Source of the DNA: JAEZHK01 sp040768845
GTDB lineage: Bacteria; Bacillota; Clostridia; Christensenellales; Aristaeellaceae
DNA: 64,000 bases
NCBI GenBank assembly: GCA_040768845.1
Contig: JAXGME010000010.1
Span: 1-64,000, forward strand
Direction: 5' to 3'
Shown: in pieces, positions 17,134 through 25,432 of the stretch
How positions within the stretch are numbered: the stretch's first letter is position 1
How the letters are laid out: each line of letters opens with the position of its first letter
Notes under the pieces: generated by a model
Told to the model about the DNA's origin: nothing
Databases searched by the model: none
What the model saw: the letters and a program-made list of their open reading frames with translations, nothing else
Made by a program: the position numbers and the translations under genes

Positions 17134-17655
17134 TCAGCGGACGGCCACCTGAATGCCGCCCAGCACCTTGAGGGCCGCCTCATGGAGCGCGGGATCGAAG
17201 CTGGCGGTCAGACCGCCGTCCACGATCACTTCAGCCTCCGGGTAGCGGCTTTTCAAGAGCACGGCGTTTGACAGTACGCAGATGTTGGATACCAGACCCA
17301 CCAGCTCGATCCGCGAAACGAGGGCGGGATCCGGCAGTGCGAGGAGCTGCTCCGGGGACATGCCAAAGGCGGCCTTGTCGATGGCGGTCGCCCCCACGTC
17401 CTCCAGCGCGCGCCGCGTTTCGCCGTACACCTGCCAGCCTTCCGAGCCCTCGAGACAGTGGGGTACGGGCAGATTGCGCCCCTCCCGGGTCTTCAGGTAT
17501 CCGGCGGTGTGGGTATCCCGCGTGAAGCAGACGCGGCCGGGGCCGTAGGCGCGCACCTTCCGGGCGATGCCCGCGTCCAGCGCCTCCGCGCCGGGAAAGC
17601 CCAGCGCGCCGGATACGAAGTCCACCTGGTAGTCGATCACAAACAAGATCTCCAT
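17134..17655 (-). CDS. Isochorismatase-family cysteine hydrolase, nicotinamidase-like
   Basis: The 173-residue protein has the catalytic triad of the family, Asp8 (FVIDYQVDF), Lys94 (IDKAAFG) and Cys126 (SNICVLSN), and the metal-binding residues of nicotinamidases, Asp47-x-His49 and His66 (PVPHCLEG). Nicotinamidase releases nicotinic acid and ammonia from nicotinamide for NAD salvage; other amidases share the fold. GGAGG precedes the ATG. It sits 14 bases before the Memo-AMMECR1 gene and 16 bases behind the metallopeptidase gene. Confidence 0.83.
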   Translation of the reverse strand: MEILFVIDYQVDFVSGALGFPGAEALDAGIARKVRAYGPGRVCFTRDTHTAGYLKTREGRNLPVPHCLEGSEGWQVYGETRRALEDVGATAIDKAAFGMSPEQLLALPDPALVSRIELVGLVSNICVLSNAVLLKSRYPEAEVIVDGGLTASFDPALHEAALKVLGGIQVAVR

Positions 17656-17671
17656 GGGCTCCTCCTTTCGT

Positions 17672-18193
17672 TCAACGGCCGCGCAGCCGCTTTTCCAGCG
17701 CGCGGTGGCACGGCAGAAAGCCTTCGATCACAGCGGGAAACGCCGGGCCGTGGTTTTTGAAACGGATGTGGGCCAGCTCGTGCACCACCACGTAATCCAC
17801 GAGGTCATCCTCCCGCTGCATCAGCCGGCAGGAGAAGCTGAGGGCGTTCTTCGCGCTGCAGCTGCCGTAGCGGCTGCGCGCCCGGGTGATGGTGACGCGG
17901 GTGGGTGTGAGCCCCATCCTTTCGCCCCAAAGCCGCACCTTTTCCGGAATCACCCGGCAGGCGTCGGCGATGAGCGCCTTCATTTCCGCCTCCGTGGGCT
18001 CTTTGGGCAGCGGCCGCGCCCGAAGCCGCGCACGGTGGCGATCAATCCAGTCCGCCCGATCGCGGACGAACCGTTCGATCTCCCGGACGGGGATGGCCCG
18101 GGGAGCGCGGACGGTCAGCGTGCCGTCGACGGCAATCTCAAGGGCAAGGGTCTTGCGGGCGGAGCGGATCAGCCGGTATTCAATCTTCATCAT
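17672..18193 (-). CDS. YgjP/SprT-like M48-type zinc metallopeptidase (DUF45)
   Basis: The roughly 173-residue protein has the zinc motif HELAH with a third ligand in RFKNHGPAF, and the upstream segment SRYGSCSAKNALSFS that is constant in the DUF45 (UTP pyrophosphatase or WLM-like) family. The physiological substrate is unknown. The open frame begins at a TTG at 18199; I take the first ATG (18193), with a second ATG adjacent, although no clear ribosome binding site is visible. It follows the glycyl radical enzyme gene by 23 bases. Confidence 0.85.
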   Translation of the reverse strand: MMKIEYRLIRSARKTLALEIAVDGTLTVRAPRAIPVREIERFVRDRADWIDRHRARLRARPLPKEPTEAEMKALIADACRVIPEKVRLWGERMGLTPTRVTITRARSRYGSCSAKNALSFSCRLMQREDDLVDYVVVHELAHIRFKNHGPAFPAVIEGFLPCHRALEKRLRGR

Positions 18194-18216
18194 GCACAAG
18201 ATTTCGCGCCGCGGCG

Positions 18217-20616
18217 TTACAATTCCTGCTCGGTCCGGGCGATGATATCGTCCTGGGTGGTGCGCGAAAGGGCGTTGAAAAACGCGCTGTAGCCCGCCAC
18301 GCGCACGATCAGATCCCGGTGCTTTTCCGGGTGCGCCTGGGCGTCCAGCAGGGTTTCACGGCTCACTACGTTGTACTGCACGTGAAACCCCTCGAGGCGG
18401 TTGAAGAACGTGCGGATCAGCAAAATCAGCTTCTCCCGGTTCTCCGGGCGCGAGAGCATGTCGGGCGTCACCTTCTGGTTGAGCAGCACGCCGCCTGTGA
18501 TCTCGTGGGTCGGCAGCTTGGCCACAGACCGAAACACCGCCGTGGGGCCATGGGTGTCCATGCCGTGGGACGGTGAACAGCCCTCCGCCAGCGGCTCGCC
18601 GGCCCGCCGCCCGTCCGGCGTGGCGGGGGTGGAGGCGCCCTGGGGCACGTTGGCGGAGATCGAGCTGGTGCCCGCGTAATAGGTTCCGCCGATGGGCCCG
18701 CGGCCATACCGGGTGCTTTTCAGCCCGTGCATCTCATCGATATAGGAATTGTAAGCTTCGACCAGCAGAAGGTCCGCCGCGTCGTCGTCGTTTCCGTACT
18801 TGGGCGCGTCCAGCAGCATCTGCCGGATGCGCTCGTTTTCCTCGCCGGCAAAGTTGGCGCAGAGCGCTTCCCATAGCCGGGCGGGGGAGAGGGCCCCGTC
18901 CTCGAAGACCACCTGTTTGACCGCGGCCAGCGAATCCGCCAAATTGGCGATGCCCACCTGCAGATCGCTGATGAAGTCGTACACCGCGCCCCCCTGCTTG
19001 AGGTTCAGCCCCCGCTTAATGCAGTCGCCGCACAGCGCGCTGAGAAGAATGTCGGCGGCTTCCCGCTCCAGCGCCAGGTCGCAGCAGCTGTCGATGACCG
19101 CCGCCTGCCGCGCCAGGTGCCGCACGCAGCCATCCCACGCGGCCATGAGCTGGGAAAAGTCCGTCATGTTCCGGAAGTGGCCCATACCGGACCAGACGCG
19201 CCGCCCGCTCGCCGGGTCCACACCGTCGTTCATCGCAATGAGCAGCGTCCTCGGGAAGTTGATGAAGCTCATGCCCGTGCAGCGGTAGCCCCACTTGCCG
19301 GGCACCGCCACCTCCACGCAGCCGATGGCGCTGTAATTGATCGCATCCTCCGGCGCCACTCCCTTTTCAATGAGGCTGGGGACGATCACCTCGTCGCTGT
19401 TAAAGGCGGGCATGCCGATGCCCAGGCGGATCAGCGCCACCGCCCGGCGCATAAAGTCGTCCGTAAGGCCCCGATGGTAGCGCACCGTCAGGTTGGGCTG
19501 GGGCAGGCGCACCTGGGCCACGCTGTCGAGGATGATGCGGGAGAATTCGTTCACCGCGTCGTGGCCGTCCGCCGTCTGGCCTGCGATGGTCACGTTCTGG
19601 TAGAGGGGGCTGCCCGCGGAGAAGCGGGTGTGGCTCCAGGGGCGGATTTTGTTGACGGAGAAGGTCTTGAGCCACAGGTTGACCATCAGTTCCACCGCCG
19701 CCTCGCGCGTGATGCGCCCCGCCGCCAGATCCCGCGCATAGAAGGGTTGAAAGTACTGGTCCATCCGCCCGTAGGACAGCGAATGGCCGTTGGATTCAAT
19801 CTGAAGCGCGCAGTGGACGAGCCATACGCTCTGCACCGCCTCGCGCAGCGTTTCGGCGGGCCCCGCGGGGACTTTTCTCAGGATGCGCGCCATTTCCGTC
19901 AATTCCCGCGCGCGCTCCGCCGGCGCGGTACGGGCCGTCGCCTCCGCCAGATCGGCATAACGCCCGGCGAAGCAAATCACGGCGTCCACAGAGCGGGCGA
20001 CCGCCCGGTAGAAGTGGTACTTGCCGATGTTTTCGGGCTCGTTCAGGTCGAGATGATCCAGCGAATCGAGGGCGCGGATCTTGAAATCCAGAAGTCCTTT
20101 TTCGAGCAGCAGCGCATAATCCGCCGCGATGTGGGCGTCGCCGGAGGTGATGTTGCCCTCGGCCTTGATGACGCCGATATCGTACAAAAGCCGCGCGTGC
20201 TCCGGCATCATGGCGAGGCCCGCGTCCTTGAGGGTGCGCCCCCGCCAAAAGGGTGCGATCTCGATGAGGCGCGCCTTGTCCGCCTCGTCGATCAGAAATC
20301 GGTCGCCGTCCCGCTTGTTCAGCTCGTCCAGCTCGTCGATCAGCCAGTCGAGGGCGTATTCCGGGAACACGGGTGCCGCCCGGTTGGAGGACGCCTGGTT
20401 GCCGGCGATCAGCGTTTCCGGCTCGATGTAGACGGTCATGCCGGCGAGGACGGTTTCCAGCATCCGGGCTCTGCGCACGGCGAGGGGATCGGCGCTGTGT
20501 GCCCGCTCCGACTGGGTGGCCAGCACCGCCCGCTCCGCGCACACGCGGGGGAGGGTGGAGAGCATGCGTTCGCGGTAAGCCGCCATCCGCGGCGTCAGGG
20601 TTCCGAATTCGCTCAT
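18217..20616 (-). CDS. Glycyl radical enzyme of the dehydratase/lyase (PflD-like) class
   Basis: The 799-residue protein has the glycyl radical loop near its C-terminus, RVAGYSAFF with Gly775 as the radical site, and the thiyl cysteine Cys433 in SAIGCVEVAVPGK. A Cys-x-x-x-Glu pattern GCVE, instead of the double cysteine of pyruvate formate-lyase, places it among C-O, C-N or C-S lyases such as PflD, YbiW, glycerol dehydratase, CutC and HypD. The substrate cannot be read directly. Position four bases behind a ROK sugar kinase and a DeoR regulator suggests a phosphorylated sugar or polyol. GAGG precedes the ATG. Its activating enzyme is encoded divergently at 22478-23233. Confidence 0.9.
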   Translation of the reverse strand: MSEFGTLTPRMAAYRERMLSTLPRVCAERAVLATQSERAHSADPLAVRRARMLETVLAGMTVYIEPETLIAGNQASSNRAAPVFPEYALDWLIDELDELNKRDGDRFLIDEADKARLIEIAPFWRGRTLKDAGLAMMPEHARLLYDIGVIKAEGNITSGDAHIAADYALLLEKGLLDFKIRALDSLDHLDLNEPENIGKYHFYRAVARSVDAVICFAGRYADLAEATARTAPAERARELTEMARILRKVPAGPAETLREAVQSVWLVHCALQIESNGHSLSYGRMDQYFQPFYARDLAAGRITREAAVELMVNLWLKTFSVNKIRPWSHTRFSAGSPLYQNVTIAGQTADGHDAVNEFSRIILDSVAQVRLPQPNLTVRYHRGLTDDFMRRAVALIRLGIGMPAFNSDEVIVPSLIEKGVAPEDAINYSAIGCVEVAVPGKWGYRCTGMSFINFPRTLLIAMNDGVDPASGRRVWSGMGHFRNMTDFSQLMAAWDGCVRHLARQAAVIDSCCDLALEREAADILLSALCGDCIKRGLNLKQGGAVYDFISDLQVGIANLADSLAAVKQVVFEDGALSPARLWEALCANFAGEENERIRQMLLDAPKYGNDDDAADLLLVEAYNSYIDEMHGLKSTRYGRGPIGGTYYAGTSSISANVPQGASTPATPDGRRAGEPLAEGCSPSHGMDTHGPTAVFRSVAKLPTHEITGGVLLNQKVTPDMLSRPENREKLILLIRTFFNRLEGFHVQYNVVSRETLLDAQAHPEKHRDLIVRVAGYSAFFNALSRTTQDDIIARTEQEL

Positions 20617-20620
20617 GGTT

Positions 20621-21568
20621 TTACCTCAACAATTCCATCGCGCCGACGATGCCGAAGTCCTCGGTCAGCTCCGCGCTTTTAAAGTAGACGGGCAGGTCGC
20701 TCTGGTTATAGGCGTCGAACTGCGCGCGCACGGCGGGGAAGAGCCGGTCTCCAAACTTGAGCAGGCCGCCGCCCAACACAAAGCAGTTGATGTTGAAGGT
20801 GACGTACAGGTTGTACAGCCACACCGCCATGTACTTTGTCATCTGGGCCACCGCCCAGCGGGACAGCGGATCGCCCAGATCGTAACCATCCTGAATGTGC
20901 CGGGCGGTAATGCGGTCGGCGCCCCCGGCCAGATCCGGCAGGACGGAGGCCTCGCCCGCCTCAAGGCGCGCCTTGACGTGCTTTGCGATCATCGATCCGG
21001 ATACATAGCTCATCAGGCAGCCCCGATTGCCGCAGCCGCACAAAATGCCCTCGCCGGGCGTGATGATGGCGTGGCCCGTTTCGCCCGCCCAGCCGTAGGT
21101 GCCGCGAAACAGCTTGCCGTCGATGATGACCGCCGAGGATATTCCGGTGGACACGGGGCAGTACAGCATGCTTGAAAAGCCCCGGCCGGCGCCGTGGCGG
21201 TGCTCCGCCAGCGCCGCCGCCTGGGCGTCGTTGGCCAGCGCCACCGGGAGCCCCAGGCGCCGGGACAGGTAGTCCCGTGCGGGAAAGTTGGTCAGGCATG
21301 TCAGGTTGACGGTCTTGATGATCACGCCCTCATCGTACAACACGTAGGAGGGGACCCCCACGCCGACGCCGGCAATGTTGTGTTTCCCGACGCCGCATTC
21401 CGCCGCCATCGCCATCGCCGCATCCGCGACGGCGTCAAAAAAGGGTTCCGGCGGACAGGCGGAATCCGACGGGGAGGAGCGCTTCGCCACCAGGTGCGCG
21501 TCCTCGTCAAACAGGCCGTAGGCGATCTTCGTACCGCCCACATCGACGCCGATATAATACTTACCCAT
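20621..21568 (-). CDS. ROK-family sugar kinase (no DNA-binding domain)
   Basis: The 315-residue protein begins with the ATP-binding phosphate 1 motif GVDVGGTKIAYGLFDED, has the catalytic aspartate in ANDAQAAALAE, and the ROK zinc motif CGCGNRGCL, where the usual final glutamate is replaced by Met. There is no N-terminal helix-turn-helix, so it is more likely a kinase than a repressor. AGGAG precedes the ATG. It lies between deoR (12-base gap) and the glycyl radical enzyme gene (4-base gap), so its product is a likely substrate or intermediate source for that enzyme. Confidence 0.88.
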   Translation of the reverse strand: MGKYYIGVDVGGTKIAYGLFDEDAHLVAKRSSPSDSACPPEPFFDAVADAAMAMAAECGVGKHNIAGVGVGVPSYVLYDEGVIIKTVNLTCLTNFPARDYLSRRLGLPVALANDAQAAALAEHRHGAGRGFSSMLYCPVSTGISSAVIIDGKLFRGTYGWAGETGHAIITPGEGILCGCGNRGCLMSYVSGSMIAKHVKARLEAGEASVLPDLAGGADRITARHIQDGYDLGDPLSRWAVAQMTKYMAVWLYNLYVTFNINCFVLGGGLLKFGDRLFPAVRAQFDAYNQSDLPVYFKSAELTEDFGIVGAMELLR

Positions 21569-21580
21569 ACCGCCGCTCCT

Positions 21581-22327
21581 TCACACGATGATGGTTTTGA
21601 CGCCGTGGGCCGCCAGCGCAGCCTGAGCCGAACCGGGAATGCCCCCGTCGGTCACCACCGCGCCGACCTCCGAAAAGGCCATCTGGGAAACCACGCCCTG
21701 CCGGGAGAATTTTGAGGAATCCGTCAGGATCACCGCGCGCCTGGCCTGGGCCATCATCGCGCGCACCGCCTCGGTGCGCATCAGATCGCCGCCCATGAAG
21801 CCGTACTGCGGCGCGAATCCGTCGGTGCCCAGAAAGAACTTGTCGACAAAATAGGCCTCGGCGCAGGTTCTGGTCAGCGGGCCCACCATCACCTGGCTGC
21901 GGGGCTGGTAATCGCCGCCCAGCAGCACCACCCGGGGCCTGGGCGCGTTGCGGACGTAACCCGCGATGAAGGCGGAATTGGTGACGATGGTCACATCCCG
22001 AACCTCGCCCGCGAGGATGCCCGCCAGCAGCACGCAGCAGGAGCCGGATTCGATCATCACCGTCTCTCCGGGGGAGACCAGCGCCGCCGCCGCCTGGGCG
22101 ATGCGCTTTTTGTCGTCGTAGTGGTAGGCCATGCGGGCGGAGATGTCGTCCACCGCGCCGATGGAGGCAAAGCCGTGGGCGCGCCGCACCAGCCCCAGCC
22201 GTTCCAGCGCCGCCAGATCCTTCCGCATCGTCACCTGGGAAACGCCCAGCGCGTCCGCCAGCGCGGTCACTTCGGACCGCCCCTGTTCGGACAGCGCCTC
22301 CAGGATGCGCTTGTGCCGATCAATCAC
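21581..22327 (-). CDS. DeoR-family transcriptional regulator
   Basis: The 248-residue protein has the DeoR helix-turn-helix (EVTALADALGVSQVTMRKDL, about residues 18-38) and a C-terminal sugar-phosphate sensor domain with the typical MIESGSCCVLLA and VGPLTRTCAEAYFVDKFFLG segments. DeoR proteins usually respond to a phosphorylated sugar. I use the GTG at 22327 because AAGGGAGG stands eight bases upstream; the open frame reaches a TTG at 22345 inside that site. It heads the minus-strand operon and probably controls it and the divergent activase gene. Confidence 0.9.
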   Translation of the reverse strand: MIDRHKRILEALSEQGRSEVTALADALGVSQVTMRKDLAALERLGLVRRAHGFASIGAVDDISARMAYHYDDKKRIAQAAAALVSPGETVMIESGSCCVLLAGILAGEVRDVTIVTNSAFIAGYVRNAPRPRVVLLGGDYQPRSQVMVGPLTRTCAEAYFVDKFFLGTDGFAPQYGFMGGDLMRTEAVRAMMAQARRAVILTDSSKFSRQGVVSQMAFSEVGAVVTDGGIPGSAQAALAAHGVKTIIV

Positions 22328-22353
22328 CCGAGCCCCTCCCTTCAACTGTCTGA

Positions 22354-22382
22354 ATCATATCAAATGGAATTGCGTTTGTCAA
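22354..22382 (-). promoter_or_regulatory. Sigma-A promoter of the deoR operon
   Basis: On the minus strand TTGACA (22377-22382) is 17 bases from TATGAT (22354-22359), just upstream of the deoR ribosome binding site. The leader is short, about 20 bases. Confidence 0.85.
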
Positions 22383-22422
22383 TAAATATGCTTACGAACG
22401 AAAGAGTTTTTCCGGACATCTC

Positions 22423-22451
22423 TTTACGGCGCGCGGCCAATATGGTATAGT
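22423..22451 (+). promoter_or_regulatory. Sigma-A promoter of the glycyl radical activase gene
   Basis: TTTACG (22423-22428) is 17 bases from TATAGT (22446-22451). It lies back to back with the deoR promoter, so one regulator could control both directions. Confidence 0.7.
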
Positions 22452-22477
22452 ACACAAGGCGAAAGGCGGCGAAGAGA

Positions 22478-23233
22478 ATGGCGGAAGGGATCGTATTCAA
22501 CGTGCAGCGCTTCAGCCTGCATGACGGGCTGGGCATTCGAACGGTGGTATTTCTCAAGGGCTGTCCGCTTCGCTGCCTGTGGTGCGCAAACCCGGAGAGC
22601 CAGTCTCCGGAAGTGCAGACCGCGAAGGACGGCGCGCAGTACGGCGCAGTGATGACGGATGAGGCTGTCTGGCGCCAGGTGCTGCGCGATTTGCCCTTCT
22701 ACGAGGAATCGGGCGGCGGGCTGACCCTTTCGGGCGGCGAGCCGCTGCTTCAAGTGGATTTTGCCGAGGCGATCCTGAAGCGGGCCGGGGCCGCGGGGGT
22801 GCACCGGGCGGTGGAAACCTGCGGCGCGGTGCCCTGGGCTTCGGTTGAGCGCGCGCTGCCGCTGGTGGACCTGTGGCTGTTCGATGTGAAGCACCCGTCG
22901 GATGAGGCCCATCGGGCGGGAACGGGGTGGGGAAACGGGCAGATTCTGGAGAACCTGAAAGCCATTCTGGCCGCGGGCGCACCGGTGGTGGCGCGCATCC
23001 CGGTCATCCCGCGCTTTAACGATGGGGAGGCGGACGCCCGCGCCTTTGCGGCGCTCTTCGCGGACATGGGCGTGAAACGGGCGGACATCCTGCCCTTTCA
23101 CCAGATGGGGGAGAAAAAATACGAAACGCTGGGGATGCCCTATCGGTTTGCGGGGGAAAAGGCGCCGAGCGCGGCGCGGTTGGAGAGGTATCTCAGCATC
23201 CTCCGCGCCGCCGGCATCGACGCGCGGGCGTGA
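22478..23233 (+). CDS. Glycyl radical enzyme activating enzyme, compact form
   Basis: The 251-residue radical SAM enzyme generates the glycyl radical of the enzyme at 18217-20616. It has the activase motif DGLGIRTVVFLKGCPLRC with cysteines spaced C-x3-C-x2-C and the SAM-binding SGGEPLLQ. The ferredoxin-like insert with two extra clusters that most activases of dehydratase-type glycyl radical enzymes carry is missing: after the radical SAM cysteines only one further cysteine (ETCG) exists. It thus has the PflA architecture. The ribosome binding site is weak. No other activase is in the window. Confidence 0.9.
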   Translation: MAEGIVFNVQRFSLHDGLGIRTVVFLKGCPLRCLWCANPESQSPEVQTAKDGAQYGAVMTDEAVWRQVLRDLPFYEESGGGLTLSGGEPLLQVDFAEAILKRAGAAGVHRAVETCGAVPWASVERALPLVDLWLFDVKHPSDEAHRAGTGWGNGQILENLKAILAAGAPVVARIPVIPRFNDGEADARAFAALFADMGVKRADILPFHQMGEKKYETLGMPYRFAGEKAPSAARLERYLSILRAAGIDARA

Positions 23234-23261
23234 CGCGGCTTTGCACGGTGTGCGCCGGGCC

Positions 23262-24446
23262 CTACGCCTGCCCCGCCGGATGCTCCCGGGTGACCTGGTA
23301 GCCGAAATAGGTGATGACCGCCGCCAGCACGAAGGCCGCGGCCTGGGTATAGAAGGGGATCTTGGCACCGTATTCATAGGCAAAGCCGGAGATGAGCGGC
23401 CCGAAGATCATGCCGAGGAACCTGGCGGAGTAGAATAGACCGCTGAGCAGCCCGATGTCGCCGTGACGGCCTTCGGTGGTCAGCGCCTGCTGGATCGGGA
23501 TGTGCAGCGCGCTGACCAGAAAAAACACCGCGCACACCGCGAAGAAGAGCGCCCGGGTGGGCATGAGCGCCGCCAGCGTCAGGGACGCGGCGCTCATAAG
23601 CAGGATCACGGGCAGCGACTTGTGGGCGTCGAACCGGTACATGATCCAGCGGTTGATGAACACGTTGGCCGCGAGGCCGATCAGCCCCGACGCCGCCTTT
23701 ACGATGCCGTTGTACGAGGAGGAAAAGCCCAGCTCGCGCTTCATGTAGTAGTTGAGGGCGTTATCAAAGCCGTAGTTGCCGAAGTTGGACAGCGTGACGC
23801 CCAGCAGAAACAGAAGCGCCGGCAGCGTCATCATCCGTATCATCTGGCGCATGGAGAGGCGCTTGGCGGACGATGCGGAGGGCTTGTCCCCCTCCATGCG
23901 GCGCAGCATTGCGTACACCAGAGCCGCGGCGGCAAACAAAAGCGCCGTCTGCGCGTAGAACACCGGAAGCACGCCGGCCAGGCCGATCATGCCGCCGGCA
24001 AAGTATCCGGCGGCCGCGGAAACGCCCACCATGGCCGCGTAGTACGAAAGGTGCGCGGCGCGCTCCCTGGGGTCGGACTGATCCACAATCAGCGCCATCA
24101 GGCATACGGAAGTACCGCTGGTAAAGCAGCCCGCCACCAGCCGCGCCACCAGCATCTGGGGCATCGTCCTGGAAAGGCCGAAGGCCAACTGCGCCAGCGC
24201 GTAGCCCACAAGGCTCACCAGCATTACCGACGATCGCCTTTTTTTATCGCTCATGCGGCCCCAGAAGGTGCTGAATATGAAGCTGCCCAGCGCCATCGTG
24301 GCAAACAGGATGCCAAAGGCGTTGTCGGGCAGGTGGTTTTCCAGAATCAGCGTCGGCGTGACGGGGTGGATGAAATTCGCGCCGAAGTTGTAGAGGAACG
24401 TGATCAGTTGGAGCCGGAGGAAGGGTTTGAGTTTCAACGCCGTCAT
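23262..24446 (-). CDS. Major facilitator superfamily transporter
   Basis: The 394-residue protein has about 12 membrane segments and MFS motif A between TM2 and TM3 (GRMSDKKRR). The substrate is not recognisable; it resembles drug/H+ antiporters and sugar-efflux type MFS proteins. It converges on the activase gene with a 28-base gap. Start choice is uncertain: GGGAG touches the ATG at 24446, whereas a TTG three codons further (24437) has the same site at normal spacing. A role in transport for the adjacent glycyl radical pathway is possible but rests on position only. Confidence 0.85.
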   Translation of the reverse strand: MTALKLKPFLRLQLITFLYNFGANFIHPVTPTLILENHLPDNAFGILFATMALGSFIFSTFWGRMSDKKRRSSVMLVSLVGYALAQLAFGLSRTMPQMLVARLVAGCFTSGTSVCLMALIVDQSDPRERAAHLSYYAAMVGVSAAAGYFAGGMIGLAGVLPVFYAQTALLFAAAALVYAMLRRMEGDKPSASSAKRLSMRQMIRMMTLPALLFLLGVTLSNFGNYGFDNALNYYMKRELGFSSSYNGIVKAASGLIGLAANVFINRWIMYRFDAHKSLPVILLMSAASLTLAALMPTRALFFAVCAVFFLVSALHIPIQQALTTEGRHGDIGLLSGLFYSARFLGMIFGPLISGFAYEYGAKIPFYTQAAAFVLAAVITYFGYQVTREHPAGQA

Positions 24447-24475
24447 CTCCCGTGCGCGCGGTGCGGTATACGGCT

Positions 24476-24505
24476 ATTATTCATCCAGTGCGGCGCGCTT
24501 GTCAA
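24476..24505 (-). promoter_or_regulatory. Promoter of the MFS gene
   Basis: TTGACA on the minus strand (24500-24505) is 18 bases from AATAAT (24476-24481). The -35 is perfect and the -10 fair. Confidence 0.6.
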
Positions 24506-24556
24506 GTAAGGGCGGGTGAATTTCCGGACATTCGCAAAGACATCCGGCAGGAGCGC

Positions 24557-24588
24557 ATAAAAATGCGGCCCGCGCCATGGCGGGCCGC
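24557..24588 (-). terminator. Intrinsic terminator of yebC
   Basis: A perfect nine-base-pair GC stem (24565-24573 with 24580-24588, six-base loop) is followed on the minus strand by five T residues. It lies 12 bases after the yebC stop. Confidence 0.85.
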
Positions 24589-24600
24589 TGTCGGTGCGGG

Positions 24601-25350
24601 CTATTCTTCTTCCTCCTCCTCGGGGAGGTCCGCGTCGTGGAACACGCTTTGCACGTCGTCGTAATCCTCCAGCGCGTCGATGAGCTTATTGATCTTGGCG
24701 GCCTGTTCCGGATCGGTGACGGACACCGTGGTGGCGGGCACCATTTCCCGCTCGGCGGAGAGGAAGGCGCAGCCGGCGGCCTCGAGCTTGTCGCGCACGT
24801 CGGAAAAGTCGTTCGGATCGGTGTAGATGACCGCGACGTCATTGCCGGACTCGACGTCCGAGGCGCCCGCGTCCAGCGCCAGCACCATCAGCTCGTCCTC
24901 GTCCAGCCCCTTGGCGTTGTCGATTTCGATGACGCCCTTGCGCTCAAACTTCCAGCTGACGCAGCCGGTGGCACCCAGGGATCCGCCGTGCTTGTCAAAC
25001 AGGTGGCGCACATCCGACGCCGCGCGGTTGAGGTTGTCGGTGACCACCTCCACGATGAACGCGACGCCGCCCGGGCCGTACCCCTCGTAGGTGATCTCCT
25101 TGTAGGAGGAAGCGTCGCCCTCTCCCGCGGCCTTTTTCACCGAGCGCATGATGTTGTCATTGGGCATGTTGACGGCCTTGGCCTTGGCAATCACGTCGCG
25201 CAGCTTGCCGTTGGTGTTGGGGTCCGCGCCGCCGCCCTCGCGCACCGCGATGACGATCTCGCGGCCAATTTTGGTGAATATCTTGCCGCGCTGCGCGTCG
25301 GTCTTTTCCTTCTTGTGCTTGATGGTTGACCATTTATTGTGTCCAGACAT
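24601..25350 (-). CDS. yebC: YebC/PmpR family protein (TACO1-like)
   Basis: YebC-family proteins were annotated as DNA-binding regulators; recent work links them to relief of ribosome stalling. The 249-residue protein starts with the invariant MSGHNKWSTIKHKKEK and has the three-domain length of the family, ending in an acidic tail of Glu residues. The open frame extends to 25473, but the ATG at 25350 behind AGGGGG is the family start. Single gene with its own promoter and terminator. Confidence 0.95.
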   Translation of the reverse strand: MSGHNKWSTIKHKKEKTDAQRGKIFTKIGREIVIAVREGGGADPNTNGKLRDVIAKAKAVNMPNDNIMRSVKKAAGEGDASSYKEITYEGYGPGGVAFIVEVVTDNLNRAASDVRHLFDKHGGSLGATGCVSWKFERKGVIEIDNAKGLDEDELMVLALDAGASDVESGNDVAVIYTDPNDFSDVRDKLEAAGCAFLSAEREMVPATTVSVTDPEQAAKINKLIDALEDYDDVQSVFHDADLPEEEEEE

Positions 25351-25381
25351 GCGTTCGCCCCCTGAAAGTGTGTGCTGAAAT

Positions 25382-25410
25382 ATTGTATCATCCCTTCGGC
25401 TTCCTGTCAA
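25382..25410 (-). promoter_or_regulatory. Sigma-A promoter of yebC
   Basis: TTGACA (25405-25410) is 17 bases from TACAAT (25382-25387) on the minus strand. Confidence 0.82.
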
Positions 25411-25432
25411 AGGCCGAACGCGGTTTCCAAGG

